A stretch of 64,000 nucleotides of DNA from Bacillota bacterium (GCA_023433615.1 JAEZCJ010000221.1:1-64000), one strand, 5' to 3'; positions 50,510 to 60,375 are shown, counted from the first letter of the stretch. The notes: generated by a model from the letters alone, not told the origin. Made by a program: numbers and translations.

Positions 50510-51064
50510 GTGCCGATCGAGTGCCGATTATACGAAACGCTGACAGAGCCTTCTCTGTTGGATGGAGTCTGGAATTTGCTGTGCCGTTACGACCATGACT
50601 TTATCCCCCCTTTGTCCGCCCGAGACTATACGTACCAGTCTGATCTGACGATCCATGCGCCGACCAAACAAGAGCCGAATCCCTATTATGAACAGTTGAC
50701 AAAACAGTCGTTCGTGCTGGCGCAGGACAAGGATAAGGTAGTCGGATTCATGTCCTATCGCCCGCATTACGTATCGGAAGATTTGAATGATCAGGTTGAG
50801 ACGATATACGTAACGACAGTAATTGTGGATGAGTCGTATCGCGGCCAAGGAGTCGCGATGCGCTTGTATACGGAACTAGCGATAATCGCGAAGCAGCAAG
50901 ACGAGCCGATCATGACGAGAACCTGGTCCACGAACGAGAGCCATATCCGGATTCTCAACAGAATCGGGATGAGGGAAATCAAACGAATCGTAGACGGACG
51001 CGGTGCCGGTCTCGATACGGTCTATTATCGCAAGCATGATGAAGAGGAGCCGGCACAATCATGA
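50510..51064 (+). CDS. GNAT family N-acetyltransferase
   Basis: A 184-residue protein: VVGFMSYRPHYVSEDL, TIYVTTVIVDESYRGQGVAM with the acetyl-CoA-binding R/QxxGxxxxL block, and SHIRILNRIGMREIKRIVDG. GCGAGGAA precedes GTG 50510. Its stop overlaps the start of a two-TM protein by 4 bases (ATGA), so the two are translated together. The substrate is unknown; that partnership suggests a role at the membrane or in modification of its partner (inference). Confidence 0.85.
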   Translation: MPIECRLYETLTEPSLLDGVWNLLCRYDHDFIPPLSARDYTYQSDLTIHAPTKQEPNPYYEQLTKQSFVLAQDKDKVVGFMSYRPHYVSEDLNDQVETIYVTTVIVDESYRGQGVAMRLYTELAIIAKQQDEPIMTRTWSTNESHIRILNRIGMREIKRIVDGRGAGLDTVYYRKHDEEEPAQS

Positions 51065-51987
51065 ACAGCAAACGATCCTTATGGCAGAAGCTGCAGGCGT
51101 ACAAACTCCATAACAACGTGTATGCAGTCGTGATGCTGGCTGTCAGCGTACTTGGTTCCGTCCTGATATTCGTATCCCCATTGAGGGAGAGCCGCTTCGT
51201 TCCAGAGCTGGCGCTAGCCATCGCCACGTCGCTGCTTGCTTCGATCTTCTCGCTCGTCTCCGATATTTATGTCAAGTACAAAAATCATGAGAACGACAAG
51301 CTCTTGGAAGGCATACACGAATTTGGCATCAACGATCTTCATTTCAACAAGCAATTGCTGTTGGAGCATTTGCTGAAGAATTGCGACAGGGAGGTATGGA
51401 TCTCCGGCTACCGCCTGATCCTGACCAGCCAAATCTCCGCAAGCTGGTCGCAGGCGATCAAGCAAGGCGCAGTCATGAAAATATTGATTTCGCCTCCCTG
51501 GATGGACGGATTTCAGCTGGTCTACGGTGAGAACGACCGGATTATAGACAATTACTGCCGAGTGTTCAACAGGATCGCCAAAGCATGCCGAGAGGCGGGG
51601 CGCCCAGTCGAGCAAGTATGCGAGATCCGGTTTACGAGGAAACCTCTGTTCAGTGATACCTACAAAATCGATCAGCATCTCGTGTCGGGGCCGTATATGC
51701 ACAACCGGGACGATGAAAATCACAGGGTCACAGCCAATGATTTCTTTACCTACAATTTGATTCGTAAGAGCCGGCTCTATCATTTGGTCGAGAACGAGTA
51801 TTTGACCCTGTGGGACGAGGCGGACAGCGTACTCGAGTGGGGGGCATATCAGAAGGTCTCCGAGCACATTCGAATGAACGACCTGCGGGAAAAGGAGAAA
51901 ATCGAATTGTTGAAAGACGCATGCCAGCCAATTCCAGCTGGAGAGCACACGGTTATGCTGGCAGCAGCGGTTGGGGCAAACGGATAG
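51061..51987 (+). CDS. Two-TM protein with PLD-like domain lacking HKD
   Basis: A 308-residue protein. Two membrane segments (VYAVVMLAVSVLGSVLIFVS; LALAIATSLLASIFSLVSDI) are followed by a cytoplasmic part of about 230 residues: NKQLLLEHLLKNCDREVWI, ISASWSQAIKQGAVMKILIS, PPWMDGFQLVYG, and a second half with HLVSGPYMHNRDDENHRVT. It reads like a phospholipase-D-like fold without the HxKxxxxD catalytic motif. I cannot name a family. It is coupled to a GNAT gene. A possible membrane effector or sensor. Confidence 0.65.
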   Translation: MNSKRSLWQKLQAYKLHNNVYAVVMLAVSVLGSVLIFVSPLRESRFVPELALAIATSLLASIFSLVSDIYVKYKNHENDKLLEGIHEFGINDLHFNKQLLLEHLLKNCDREVWISGYRLILTSQISASWSQAIKQGAVMKILISPPWMDGFQLVYGENDRIIDNYCRVFNRIAKACREAGRPVEQVCEIRFTRKPLFSDTYKIDQHLVSGPYMHNRDDENHRVTANDFFTYNLIRKSRLYHLVENEYLTLWDEADSVLEWGAYQKVSEHIRMNDLREKEKIELLKDACQPIPAGEHTVMLAAAVGANG

Positions 51988-52017
51988 GGAGTCCATTCCT
52001 GACGGGAACATCATGTA

Positions 52018-52055
52018 AAGGCCGAGTAATCCCTCATCTGGGGATTCTCGGCCTT
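52018..52055. terminator. Bidirectional terminator at the end of the pot operon
   Basis: AAGGCCGAG(T)AATCCC pairs with GGGATT(C)TCGGCCTT around a 6-nt loop; it lies between the converging two-TM gene and potD. Confidence 0.78.
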
Positions 52056-52060
52056 ATTCG

Positions 52061-53131
52061 TTACTTCGCATGCATCTTGAATTCGAGGAACAGATCGTTG
52101 TAGCGGGCCAGCATCGGCTTGCCCAGGTTCTCGTACACTTCCAGCTTGGCGGTCAGCTCTTCGCTCGGATAGAACCGCTCGTCGTCCGTGATCTCCTCAG
52201 GGAGCAGCTCCAGCGCTGCGGCGTTCGGCGTCGAGTAGCCGACGTACTCGGTGTTGCGCGCGGCAATCTCCGGGTCGAGCATGAAATTGATGAACTGATG
52301 CGCACCCTCGACGTTGCGTGCAGTCGTCGGGATCACCATTGTGTCGAACCAGACGTTCGAGCCTTCCTCCGGCACGACGTAATCGAGCGCTTCGTTCTCC
52401 GCCATGATCTCCGCCGCATCGCCCGACCAGACGACGGCCGCGGCCGCCTCTTCATTGGCCATCAGCATCTTGATCTCGTCGCCGACGATCGCCTTTACGT
52501 TCGGCGTCAGCGTCCGCAGCTTCGCCAGCGTCTCCTGCAGATGCGCTTCATCGGTGTCGTTCAGCGAGTAGTGGAGGCTGTTCAGCCCCATGCCGATTAT
52601 TTCCCGCGCCCCGTCGAGCAGCAGGATGCTATTCTTCAGGCTCGGGTCCCAGAGGTCATTCCAGCGCGAAGGCGCGTGGTCCACGAGCTCGGGATGGTAG
52701 ACGATGCCGACCGTTCCCCAGAAGTACGGCACGGAGTAGGCATTGTCCGGATCGAAGCTCAGACCCATGAATTGCGGGTTCAGATGCCGCATATTCGGCA
52801 GTTGATCATGGTCGAGGGGCAGCAGCAGGCCGTCCTCCTTCATGCGGGCGACGGCGTACTCGGAAGGTACGGCCACGTCGAACGTGACGCCGCCTTGGGC
52901 GATCTTCGTCATCATCGCTTCGTTGGAATCGAATGTCTGGTAGATGACGGTCAATCCGGTCTCTTCTTCGAATTCCTCGAGCAGCTCCGGATCGATATAA
53001 TCGCCCCAGTTATACACCGTCAGCGTATTGCCGCCGGAATACCCCTCGCTCTCATTCAGGTAGCGCGTCCAGATCATCATGCCGATCGCGGCGATGAGCA
53101 CGAGCGCGAACAATCGAACCAGCTGTTTCAT
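52061..53131 (-). CDS. potD: Spermidine/putrescine ABC transporter substrate-binding protein
   Basis: A 356-residue exported protein with an N-terminal membrane segment as signal or anchor (LFALVLIAAIGMMIWTRYL), no lipobox cysteine. The mature part has PotD hallmarks: LTVYNWGDYIDPELLEEFEE, FDVAVPSEYAVARM, PYFWGTVGIVYHPELV, and VVWSGDAAEIMAENEALDYV. It binds polyamines outside the membrane. Last gene of potABCD; its ATG overlaps the potC stop by 4 bases. Putrescine versus spermidine preference is not readable. Confidence 0.95.
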   Translation of the reverse strand: MKQLVRLFALVLIAAIGMMIWTRYLNESEGYSGGNTLTVYNWGDYIDPELLEEFEEETGLTVIYQTFDSNEAMMTKIAQGGVTFDVAVPSEYAVARMKEDGLLLPLDHDQLPNMRHLNPQFMGLSFDPDNAYSVPYFWGTVGIVYHPELVDHAPSRWNDLWDPSLKNSILLLDGAREIIGMGLNSLHYSLNDTDEAHLQETLAKLRTLTPNVKAIVGDEIKMLMANEEAAAAVVWSGDAAEIMAENEALDYVVPEEGSNVWFDTMVIPTTARNVEGAHQFINFMLDPEIAARNTEYVGYSTPNAAALELLPEEITDDERFYPSEELTAKLEVYENLGKPMLARYNDLFLEFKMHAK

Positions 53132-53940
53132 CGCGCTTCCCCGCTTTCGGCCGCCCGCGCATTGCGGCGGTTCATGTAATAGTAGCCGATGACGAGCAGG
53201 ACGGTGAACAGGAACAATAGCGTCGAGAGGGCGTTAATGGATAGCGACACGCCCTGCCTTGCCCTGGAGTAGATCTCGACCGACAAGGTCGAGAAGCCGT
53301 TGCCCGTCACGAAGAAGGTGACGGCGAAGTCGTCGAGCGAATAGGTCAAGGCCATGAAGAACCCCGCGAATATGCCCGGCTTCATATAGGGCAGGATGAC
53401 CTTGGTCAGCACGTTCCATCTGCTGGCGCCGAGATCGCGGGCCGCGTCGAGCAGGCTGGGCTTCATCTCCTGCAATTTCGGCAGCGCCATGATGACGACG
53501 ATCGGGACGCTGAACGCGATATGCGACAGCAGCACCGACACGAAGCCGAGCTGGACGCCGACCATCGTGAACAGGATCAGGAAGGATGCGCCGATGATGA
53601 CGTCCGGGCTGACGACGAGCACGTTGTTGAGGGTGAGCAGGGCGCTCTTCCGGCTTCGCCGCCGTACCTCGTAGATCGCTAAGGCGCCGATAATCCCGAG
53701 CACGGTGGACACCAGCGCGGAGAGCAGCGCGATGACGGCCGTGTTCAGCACGATAATGAGCAGCCGCGTATCCTGCAATACCTCCTTGTACCAATCGAGC
53801 GTGAATCCTTCGAAGCCGCTCATCGTGCCTCCGCTGTTGAAGGAGTAGAAGATCAAGTACGCGATCGGGGCATACAGCACCGCGAATACGGCGATCAGGT
53901 ACACATTCGACCATTTCCAGCTTCTAGCCACGGAGATCAC
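53128..53940 (-). CDS. potC: Spermidine/putrescine ABC transporter permease PotC
   Basis: A 270-residue membrane protein with six segments. PotC pieces: YAPIAYLIFYSFNSGGTMSG, GFTLDWYKEVL, and the EAA-like loop SLLDAARDLGASRWNVLTKV. It overlaps potB by 17 bases and potD by 4, so translation is tightly coupled. Together with PotB it forms the membrane channel for polyamine uptake. Confidence 0.95.
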   Translation of the reverse strand: MISVARSWKWSNVYLIAVFAVLYAPIAYLIFYSFNSGGTMSGFEGFTLDWYKEVLQDTRLLIIVLNTAVIALLSALVSTVLGIIGALAIYEVRRRSRKSALLTLNNVLVVSPDVIIGASFLILFTMVGVQLGFVSVLLSHIAFSVPIVVIMALPKLQEMKPSLLDAARDLGASRWNVLTKVILPYMKPGIFAGFFMALTYSLDDFAVTFFVTGNGFSTLSVEIYSRARQGVSLSINALSTLLFLFTVLLVIGYYYMNRRNARAAESGEAR

Positions 53941-54730
53941 CCCGCTTCTGGCGGCCCGTCAAGAGCATGATCGCAGCCATGGCGATAATGAGGAAGACGG
54001 CGATCGTCGCGCCCATTCCCCAGTTCTGCGTCACGAGAAAATGCTGCTCGATCGCCGTGCCGAGCGTAATGACCCGATTGCCTGCGATCAGCCTGGTGAT
54101 CATGAACAAGGACAGCGCAGGAATGAAGACGGCTTGGCAGCCCGACTTCACGCCGTCCAGCGTCAGCGGGAAGATGATCCGCCGGAACGTCGTCCATGGC
54201 GATGCACCGAGATCGCGGGAGGCGTCGATGAACGACGGATTCAGCTTCTCGAGCGCGTTGAAGATCGGCAGAATCATGAACGGGATGAAGATGTACACGG
54301 ACACGAAGACGAAGCTGAAGTCCGTGAACAGCAGCTGCCGATTCCCGATGCCGGTCGATTCGAATACCGCGTTCACAAGACCGTGCGTGCCGAATAAGCC
54401 GATGAAGGCATAGGCCTTCAGCAGCAGGTTGACCCAGCTTGGCAAGATGATGAGCAAGAGCCAGAGCTGCTTATGCTTCAGCTGCGTCAAGAGCAGCGCC
54501 GTCGGGTAGGCGACGAGCAGCGAGAACGCCGTGATGAGGAAGGCGTACCAGAATGAGCTGAGCGTCATGCGCATGTAGATCGGCGTGAAGAACTTGACGT
54601 AATTGTCCAGCGTCCATTGGCCCTCGACGTCGAAGAACGAGTAATACGCGATCAGCGCGATCGGCGCGACGACGAACAACCCGATCCAGGCGACATACGG
54701 GATCAGATAGAAGTTGCGCGCTCTCGTCAT
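53924..54730 (-). CDS. potB: Spermidine/putrescine ABC transporter permease PotB
   Basis: A 268-residue membrane protein with six segments: [40 protein letters not shown], and the loop [20 protein letters not shown]. The start overlaps the potA stop (ATGA). It pairs with PotC. No feature departs from the family. Confidence 0.95.
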   Translation of the reverse strand: MTRARNFYLIPYVAWIGLFVVAPIALIAYYSFFDVEGQWTLDNYVKFFTPIYMRMTLSSFWYAFLITAFSLLVAYPTALLLTQLKHKQLWLLLIILPSWVNLLLKAYAFIGLFGTHGLVNAVFESTGIGNRQLLFTDFSFVFVSVYIFIPFMILPIFNALEKLNPSFIDASRDLGASPWTTFRRIIFPLTLDGVKSGCQAVFIPALSLFMITRLIAGNRVITLGTAIEQHFLVTQNWGMGATIAVFLIIAMAAIMLLTGRQKRGDLRG

Positions 54731-55827
54731 GATCCGATCTCCCCGTAGGTCTCGAGCCGCCGGTCGAACTCCTCTTCCGTCTCTCCGAAGCGCATGACGT
54801 GGATCGCTTCCGGATCGAACGTCAGGCCGATCGCCTCGCCGACCGTCGTCTTGCGCGTGGAGTGGACGAGCCAGGTATTGCCCGCATCGTCATGGCCGCG
54901 AATCTCGTAGTGCACGCCCCGGAACAGCTGAGAATCGACCAGGATGCGCAGTTTGCCGTTATCCGGTTCGGTCATCTCAAGATCCTCCGGCCGGATGACG
55001 ATCTCGACCGTCTCGCCTTGGCGGAATCCGCCGTCCACGCATTCGAACGTCTGGCCCGCGAACGCGACTTGATAGTCTTGTTTCATGACGCCGGGCACGA
55101 TGTTCGATTCGCCGATGAAGTCGGCAACGAAACGGTTAATCGGCTCGTCGTAGATGTCGGTCGGCGTACCGCTCTGCTGAATCGCGCCTTCGTTCAAGAC
55201 GAAGATCTCGTCCGACATGGCGAGCGCTTCTTCCTGGTCATGCGTGACGAAGATGAACGTGATGCCGATGCGCCGCTGCAGCTCGCGCAGCTCGTACTGC
55301 ATCTCGGTCCGAAGCTTCAGATCGAGCGCGGACAGCGGTTCGTCGAGCAGCAATACCTCAGGCTCGTTCACGATCGCGCGGGCAATCGCGACGCGCTGCC
55401 GCTGGCCGCCTGACATCTCGGCGATGTCGCGGTGCTCATAGCCCTCCAGGTTCACGAACCGGAGCGCCTCCTTCACCTTGGCGTCGATCGCGGCCCGGCC
55501 GAGCTTCTTGATCCGCAGGCCGAAGGCGACGTTCTCGTAGACGTTCAGATGCGGGAACAGCGCATAGTCCTGGAATACCGTGTTGACCTGCCGTTTGTTG
55601 GCCGGGACCTTATTCATCAGCTGGCCGCCGAAGTAGATGCTCCCGTCCGACGGCTCCATGAAGCCTGCGATCAAGCGCAGAATCGTCGTCTTGCCGCAGC
55701 CCGACGGGCCGAGCAGGGTGTAGAACTTGCCCCGTTCGATCGTGAAGCTGACCTCTCGCAATACCGTAGTTCCGTCGTCATAGCGTTTCGTGACGCGGTC
55801 GAACCGAATGATCGCGTTGTCCGCCAT
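54727..55827 (-). CDS. potA: Spermidine/putrescine ABC transporter ATPase PotA
   Basis: A 366-residue ATPase: Walker [18 protein letters not shown]-loop [11 protein letters not shown], signature [14 protein letters not shown], Walker [13 protein letters not shown], and H-loop VTHDQEEA. From residue 240 a C-terminal TOBE_2 domain follows ([14 protein letters not shown]). First gene of the operon; GGAGGCGATACA precedes the ATG. It energises PotBC. The 205 bases upstream to 56032 carry no clear extra gene. Confidence 0.96.
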   Translation of the reverse strand: MADNAIIRFDRVTKRYDDGTTVLREVSFTIERGKFYTLLGPSGCGKTTILRLIAGFMEPSDGSIYFGGQLMNKVPANKRQVNTVFQDYALFPHLNVYENVAFGLRIKKLGRAAIDAKVKEALRFVNLEGYEHRDIAEMSGGQRQRVAIARAIVNEPEVLLLDEPLSALDLKLRTEMQYELRELQRRIGITFIFVTHDQEEALAMSDEIFVLNEGAIQQSGTPTDIYDEPINRFVADFIGESNIVPGVMKQDYQVAFAGQTFECVDGGFRQGETVEIVIRPEDLEMTEPDNGKLRILVDSQLFRGVHYEIRGHDDAGNTWLVHSTRKTTVGEAIGLTFDPEAIHVMRFGETEEEFDRRLETYGEIGS

Positions 55828-56032
55828 TGTATCGCCTCCGTTATGTACAGCCTTCCCAAAGGCCTAATGAAGTAGAATAGTGGATACGATGTAATAGTAT
55901 CACGATAATGAGCTGCATGGGGGATGAGAGTCGGAAATTGTTGACTTGAGGCTGCGCAGCGTATACAATTCAACTAAGTAACTAATCATATGGTTATAGA
56001 AGAGGCATCACGCCATAGAGAGGCTGAGTGCA

Positions 56033-56383
56033 TTGGATCAATCCGACACATCGCAATTAGAAGTCATCGTTCACGGGCAGCTCAGAGCATGCAGTCCGAT
56101 CTTCCTGGCCTTGGCGGACCCCGTTCGTCAAGATATCATCATGATGCTGACGAGGCATGATGCGCTGAATGTCGCTCAGATTACGGAGCGTTCCCCGATG
56201 TCGCGATCGGCAATCTCGCATCATTTGAAGATTTTACGCCAGGCGGGGTTGATCGCAGCGAATAAAGTCGGGACGGAAATCTACTATGACTTGAACATCG
56301 AGTCGGCGGTCGCGGAGCTTCGGGCGTTCCTCGAGACGACGGAACGGATTGTCGAATTGAAGTCGAATCATGAGGCTGAATAG
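56033..56383 (+). CDS. ArsR family transcriptional regulator
   Basis: A 116-residue winged-helix protein: FLALADPVRQDIIMMLTRHD, ALNVAQITERSPMSRSAISH, HLKILRQAGLIAANKVGTEI. No metal-binding CxC is present, so it is of the non-metal type. TTG 56033 follows GAGAGGCTGAGTGCA. It is followed by a 36-bp palindrome and an SDR gene on the same strand, and probably controls that gene. Confidence 0.88.
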   Translation: MDQSDTSQLEVIVHGQLRACSPIFLALADPVRQDIIMMLTRHDALNVAQITERSPMSRSAISHHLKILRQAGLIAANKVGTEIYYDLNIESAVAELRAFLETTERIVELKSNHEAE

Positions 56384-56399
56384 GCCTTCTCTTTTTGAA

Positions 56400-56435
56400 T
56401 TAAATAACCATACAATTAATTGTTTGGTTATTTAA
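56400..56435. promoter_or_regulatory. 36-bp near-perfect palindrome between the ArsR and SDR genes
   Basis: TTAAATAACCATACAAT (56400-56416) is complementary to ATTGTTTGGTTATTTAA (56419-56435) at 16 of 17 positions around TA. AACCAT and ATGGTTAT elements recur before the ArsR start (near 55980-55996). Likely ArsR operator. Confidence 0.72.
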
Positions 56436-56460
56436 TATAGATGAATTGGGAGGAATGACG

Positions 56461-57246
56461 ATGAGTATGAAGATGGTTCTGATTACAGGCGCGTCAAGCG
56501 GCATTGGGAGGGCATTTGCTGAGCTTTTTGCCAAGGAGAGGTACAGGGTCGTGCTGGCGTCGCGCAGCAAGGAGAAGTTGAATGACATCGCCGGAGGTCT
56601 CCGCAGCCGATACGGGGTCAAGACGGTCGTCATTCCCGTCGACCTGGCGCAGAGCGGCGGCGCCCGCGCGTTGTTCGATAAGCTGGAGCAAGACGCGATT
56701 GACATCGATGTGCTCATTAATAATGCAGGGATCGGCTCATATGGTTATCTGCACCAACAGAACGTCCAATCGGAACTGCAAATGCTGCAATTGAACGTCC
56801 ACTCGTTGTCTCACCTGACGATGCTGTTCCTCCCTGGCATGGTTGCAAGAGGAGCAGGCCGAATCCTGAACATCGGCTCAACTACTTCCTTCTATCCCTG
56901 CCCCCTCAGTGCCAATTACGCTGCCTCCAAGGCATTCGTGCTGTCTATGACCGAGGCCGTCGCGAATGAAGTCAGGGGAACCGGCGTTAGCGTCACGGCA
57001 TTATGCCCTGGCGGAACGGCTACCGAATTTTTCCGCAAGGCCGAGATGGATAAGCAGAAGGTTGCCGACACTGGCGCGCTCATGGATGCGGCCAAGGTGG
57101 CCGAGATCGGCTACAAGGCGCTGATGAAGGGGAAAACGTTCGTCGTGCCCGGCAGGCAGAACTGGCTGCTGGCGCAAGCGCCGCGCCTGTTCCCCAGGAG
57201 CATGGTGACCCGCATAACGCGCAGCGTGATCGAAAAGACGTTATAG
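56461..57246 (+). CDS. Short-chain dehydrogenase/reductase (SDR)
   Basis: A 261-residue classical SDR: VLITGASSGIGRAFAELFAK (cofactor loop), DVLINNAGIG, ILNIGSTTSFYP with the catalytic serine region, and SANYAASKAFVLSMTEAVAN with YxxxK. The fifth-strand and C-terminal blocks fit the DltE/oxidoreductase group. ATG 56461 is 7 bases after GGGAGG. It follows the ArsR gene, with a long palindrome at its promoter. Substrate unknown; the residue after the second strand (SRSK) suggests NADP. Confidence 0.92.
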   Translation: MSMKMVLITGASSGIGRAFAELFAKERYRVVLASRSKEKLNDIAGGLRSRYGVKTVVIPVDLAQSGGARALFDKLEQDAIDIDVLINNAGIGSYGYLHQQNVQSELQMLQLNVHSLSHLTMLFLPGMVARGAGRILNIGSTTSFYPCPLSANYAASKAFVLSMTEAVANEVRGTGVSVTALCPGGTATEFFRKAEMDKQKVADTGALMDAAKVAEIGYKALMKGKTFVVPGRQNWLLAQAPRLFPRSMVTRITRSVIEKTL

Positions 57247-57354
57247 CTTCCCCCGCATTCGGCGGAGTGTTCTATTCGGGGAAGACCTGTAAGGGATTGT
57301 GAAGAACGTTAGTGTCATACAGCAATAGACCAGACGGCAGGGAGGGAAGACGCC

Positions 57355-59589
57355 ATGCAGGCGCCATTGTTGGCATCGAAGCATAGAATCCCGCAGCAAC
57401 GGCCGAATCTTGTACCGCGCCGGCGATTGTACGAGATGTTGGACGAGGGCATGCAGGGCACGTTGACGCTTGTCTCCGCTCCTGCCGGCTTCGGCAAATC
57501 GACGTTGGTCAGCGGGTGGGCCGCCGGGTGCGGGCGGCCCGTTGCCTGGCTGTCGCTTGATGAAGGGGATAACGATCCCGTCGGATTTCTGACAGGCCTC
57601 GCAGCTGCGCTTAAGATAGCTGCCCCGAACATCTGGGCCGAGCTGTCCGGAACGCTCCGATCGATCCAATCCCCGGCGATCGAACCGGCGATGGCGCTTA
57701 TACTCGATGGCTTGTCTCTCGTCCCTAACCCGTTCGTGCTCGTCTTGGACGATTGCCACATGGTACGGGCGCAACCGATTAAGCGCGCGCTCGAGCTGCT
57801 CGTGGAACACTTGCCGTCGCAGGCGCAACTGGTCATGGCAACCAGGGAGGACCCGCCGCTGCCGCTCGCGAAGCTTCGCGCCCGAGGCCAATTGACCGAG
57901 CTCCGCGGCTCCGACTTGCGGTTCAACATGCAAGAAGCTTCCGGTTATCTGAACGGGTTGATGGCGTTGAATCTCTCTTCAGCACTGGTCGAGCAGTTGA
58001 AGACTCGCACCGAGGGCTGGATCGCCGGTCTTCAATTGGCCGCGGTTTCCTTACGGGGACACTCGGATGCTGCCGGCTTCGTTCATTCGTTCACCGGCGG
58101 CCACCGGTTCGTGCTGGACTATCTCGTCGAAGAAGTCATGCAGCGGCAGTCTGAGGAGGCGCAACGATTCTTGATCCGCACGTCGGTTCTCGACCGCATG
58201 TGCGGATCGTTATGCGAAGCGGTTGCCCAAGTCGAGGACGGACAAGGCATGCTGGAGTATCTAGAGAGGTCGAATCTGTTCATCGTGGCCTTGGACGACG
58301 AGCGTCGTTGGTACCGCTATCACCACCTGTTCGCAGATGCACTGCGGCAGCGGCTTATGAGGCATACAGCCATGGCCGAGGCGGGAGAGGGGACAAGCGA
58401 AGCCGAACTTCACCTTCGTGCCAGCGCATGGTACGAAAGTAGCGGCCTGTTCCTCGCAAGCTTCCGCCATGCCGCCGCGGCCCAAGACGCGGAGAGAGCC
58501 GCCCGCCTGATCGAGGCGGACGGCGTTTCATTGTTGTTTCGAGGGGCCGCGGCTCCGGTCCTCGATTGGTTGGAGTCGCTGCCGACAGCGACGCTTAACG
58601 CGAATCCGTCGCTCTTGGTGACGTACGCCTCCGCCTTGTTGTTCGCGTCCCGCATTGCGCTGGTGGAGCCGAAGCTTCAAGCAGCTGAGGCTGCCCTGCA
58701 TGGCGTAGCGCTTGACGAGAGTGTGAGAGACATCCACGGTCATATCGCCTCGATTCGGGCTACGCTGGCCGTCAGTCGGCATGACGCCGGTGCGATCATG
58801 CTGCATTCCCGACGCGCATTGGAAGATCTGCACCCCGGCAATTTGCCCGTTCGCGCGGCTGCCACCAGCACGCTTGCCTATGCCCATCTTTTGCAGGGAG
58901 ACCTCGTCTCGGCGGCGCGATTCTACGATGAGGCGCTGTCGAGCAGCCGGGAGATCGGACATGATATCGTCGGCTTGATGTCGATGCTCGGAATAGGCAG
59001 CATACAGGAAGCGAACCGCCAGCCGGATCTCGCGGCGGCGACGTATCGGCGCGCCTTGCAGCATGCGGGCGGCTCGCCTCATCCGATCGCTTGCGAAGCT
59101 TACATGGGACTCGCCCGCATTTGCTTGAACAAGAACGAACTGGAGGACGCTGCCGCGTATGCGCAGCAAGGAGCGCGATTGGCGAGTTTCTTGGCACCTA
59201 CGGACAGATTCGTCGTCTGCAAGTTGCTGTCCGTCCGCATATTGCTAGCCCGGGGAGACAAGGACGAAGCGTCGGCTCTGCTCATAGAGGCCGAACAACA
59301 ATCGCGCGACAATCAATTCGGGCATCTCGCTCCGGAAATATCCGAATTGTTCTCGCTTCTCCAGGCATCGTCGGCACCGCAGGCTCAGACGCTGATCGAA
59401 ACGCTCAGCGAACGTGAATTGGAGGTGCTGGGACTCATCGCCCAGGGGTGTTCGAATGGGGAGATCAGCGACCGATTGTTCATCGCCTTGAGCAGCGTCA
59501 AAGGGCATAATCAACGAATATTCGGCAAGCTTCAGGCCAGCAGGCGCACCGAAGCCGTGGCACGCGCCCGCGAATTGGGCCTGCTATAG
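57355..59589 (+). CDS. MalT-like LuxR family ATP-dependent regulator (LAL type)
   Basis: A 744-residue regulator. NTPase domain first: Walker A SAPAGFGKSTLVSGW, then PFVLVLDDCHMVR as Walker B. The middle (about 350-660) is made of TPR-like helical repeats. The C-terminal LuxR HTH is LSERELEVLGLIAQGCSNGE and SSVKGHNQRIFGKLQASRRT. MalT-type proteins become active on binding an inducer plus ATP. GGGAGGGAAG precedes the ATG. A membrane protein gene follows after 96 bases and is the most likely target. Confidence 0.92.
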   Translation: MQAPLLASKHRIPQQRPNLVPRRRLYEMLDEGMQGTLTLVSAPAGFGKSTLVSGWAAGCGRPVAWLSLDEGDNDPVGFLTGLAAALKIAAPNIWAELSGTLRSIQSPAIEPAMALILDGLSLVPNPFVLVLDDCHMVRAQPIKRALELLVEHLPSQAQLVMATREDPPLPLAKLRARGQLTELRGSDLRFNMQEASGYLNGLMALNLSSALVEQLKTRTEGWIAGLQLAAVSLRGHSDAAGFVHSFTGGHRFVLDYLVEEVMQRQSEEAQRFLIRTSVLDRMCGSLCEAVAQVEDGQGMLEYLERSNLFIVALDDERRWYRYHHLFADALRQRLMRHTAMAEAGEGTSEAELHLRASAWYESSGLFLASFRHAAAAQDAERAARLIEADGVSLLFRGAAAPVLDWLESLPTATLNANPSLLVTYASALLFASRIALVEPKLQAAEAALHGVALDESVRDIHGHIASIRATLAVSRHDAGAIMLHSRRALEDLHPGNLPVRAAATSTLAYAHLLQGDLVSAARFYDEALSSSREIGHDIVGLMSMLGIGSIQEANRQPDLAAATYRRALQHAGGSPHPIACEAYMGLARICLNKNELEDAAAYAQQGARLASFLAPTDRFVVCKLLSVRILLARGDKDEASALLIEAEQQSRDNQFGHLAPEISELFSLLQASSAPQAQTLIETLSERELEVLGLIAQGCSNGEISDRLFIALSSVKGHNQRIFGKLQASRRTEAVARARELGLL

Positions 59590-59597
59590 GCGAGATG

Positions 59598-59611
59598 GCT
59601 ACTTTAGTAGC
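59598..59611. promoter_or_regulatory. Short inverted repeat between the LuxR and membrane protein genes
   Basis: GCTACT-TT-AGTAGC is a perfect 6-bp inverted repeat 75 bases before the membrane protein start; it could be a LuxR site. Confidence 0.35.
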
Positions 59612-59685
59612 TACACGCAAGGCCGCCGTTGCCGCTACACTTGTCTCTAGTGTGACGCATGCAGAGACGGGGAGAGTGTATCGTG

Positions 59686-60375
59686 ATGAATCATTTGGCG
59701 AAGATGGGCGGCGTGTCCGCACTAATCAATGCATTGGCATACATCGTGGGGATCGGGCTGGCAATGACAGTCCTGTCACCGATTATGGATGCTGATACCG
59801 CAACGTATATGGCGTTCTTGGCAGACAATGAGACAGGGATGATCTTGTGGAACCTATTAATCTATCTGGTAGCAGGAGTCACGATGGTTCCCATGGCGCT
59901 GGCGATTCACGAACGGTTGAAGGACGGCGCGCCCGCCTTGATGCCGGTCGCTACCGCTTTCGGCTTGGTCTGGGTCGCTACGGTCATTTCGAGCGGCATG
60001 GTCATCGTTCACGACATTGGTGTCGTTACGGATCTCTACGCCGATAACCCGGCGCAGGCGGAGATTGTCAGGACGGCACTCTCAGCCGTTGAGAGGGGAT
60101 TAGGAGGGGCGGTCGAACTGCCCGGGGGGATGTGGATTCTGCTGGTAAGCCTAGCGGCATGGCGATCAGGCAGATTGCCCATAGCGGTCAACGTAATCGG
60201 CAGCGTGGTCGGCGCGGCGGGAATCGTCACGGTGCTTCCGGTATTATACGACGCAGGGAGCGTATTCGGCATCGGCGCGATCGCTTGGTTCATCGGAATT
60301 GGGCTCGTCCTGCTGCGCGGGAGCGCAGCTGCCGCGCCAGTCCAACCCGACGCATCGCGGCGAACGGCGATCTGA
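59686..60375 (+). CDS. DUF4386-like six-TM membrane protein
   Basis: A 229-residue protein with about six membrane segments: SALINALAYIVGIGLAMTVL, MILWNLLIYLVAGVTMVPMA, FGLVWVATVISSGMVIVHDI, and three more. It resembles DUF4386 proteins, which are often found with LuxR or TetR regulators; no function is established. ATG 59686 is close behind GGGGAGAG, with GTG 59683 as alternative. It probably answers to the MalT-like regulator upstream. Confidence 0.75.
   Translation: MNHLAKMGGVSALINALAYIVGIGLAMTVLSPIMDADTATYMAFLADNETGMILWNLLIYLVAGVTMVPMALAIHERLKDGAPALMPVATAFGLVWVATVISSGMVIVHDIGVVTDLYADNPAQAEIVRTALSAVERGLGGAVELPGGMWILLVSLAAWRSGRLPIAVNVIGSVVGAAGIVTVLPVLYDAGSVFGIGAIAWFIGIGLVLLRGSAAAAPVQPDASRRTAI

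Noticed and set aside
52070..53179. A 369-codon open frame antisense to potD
   Set aside because: potD is unmistakable and overlaps potC; the antisense product is rich in R, V, Q and L without motifs.
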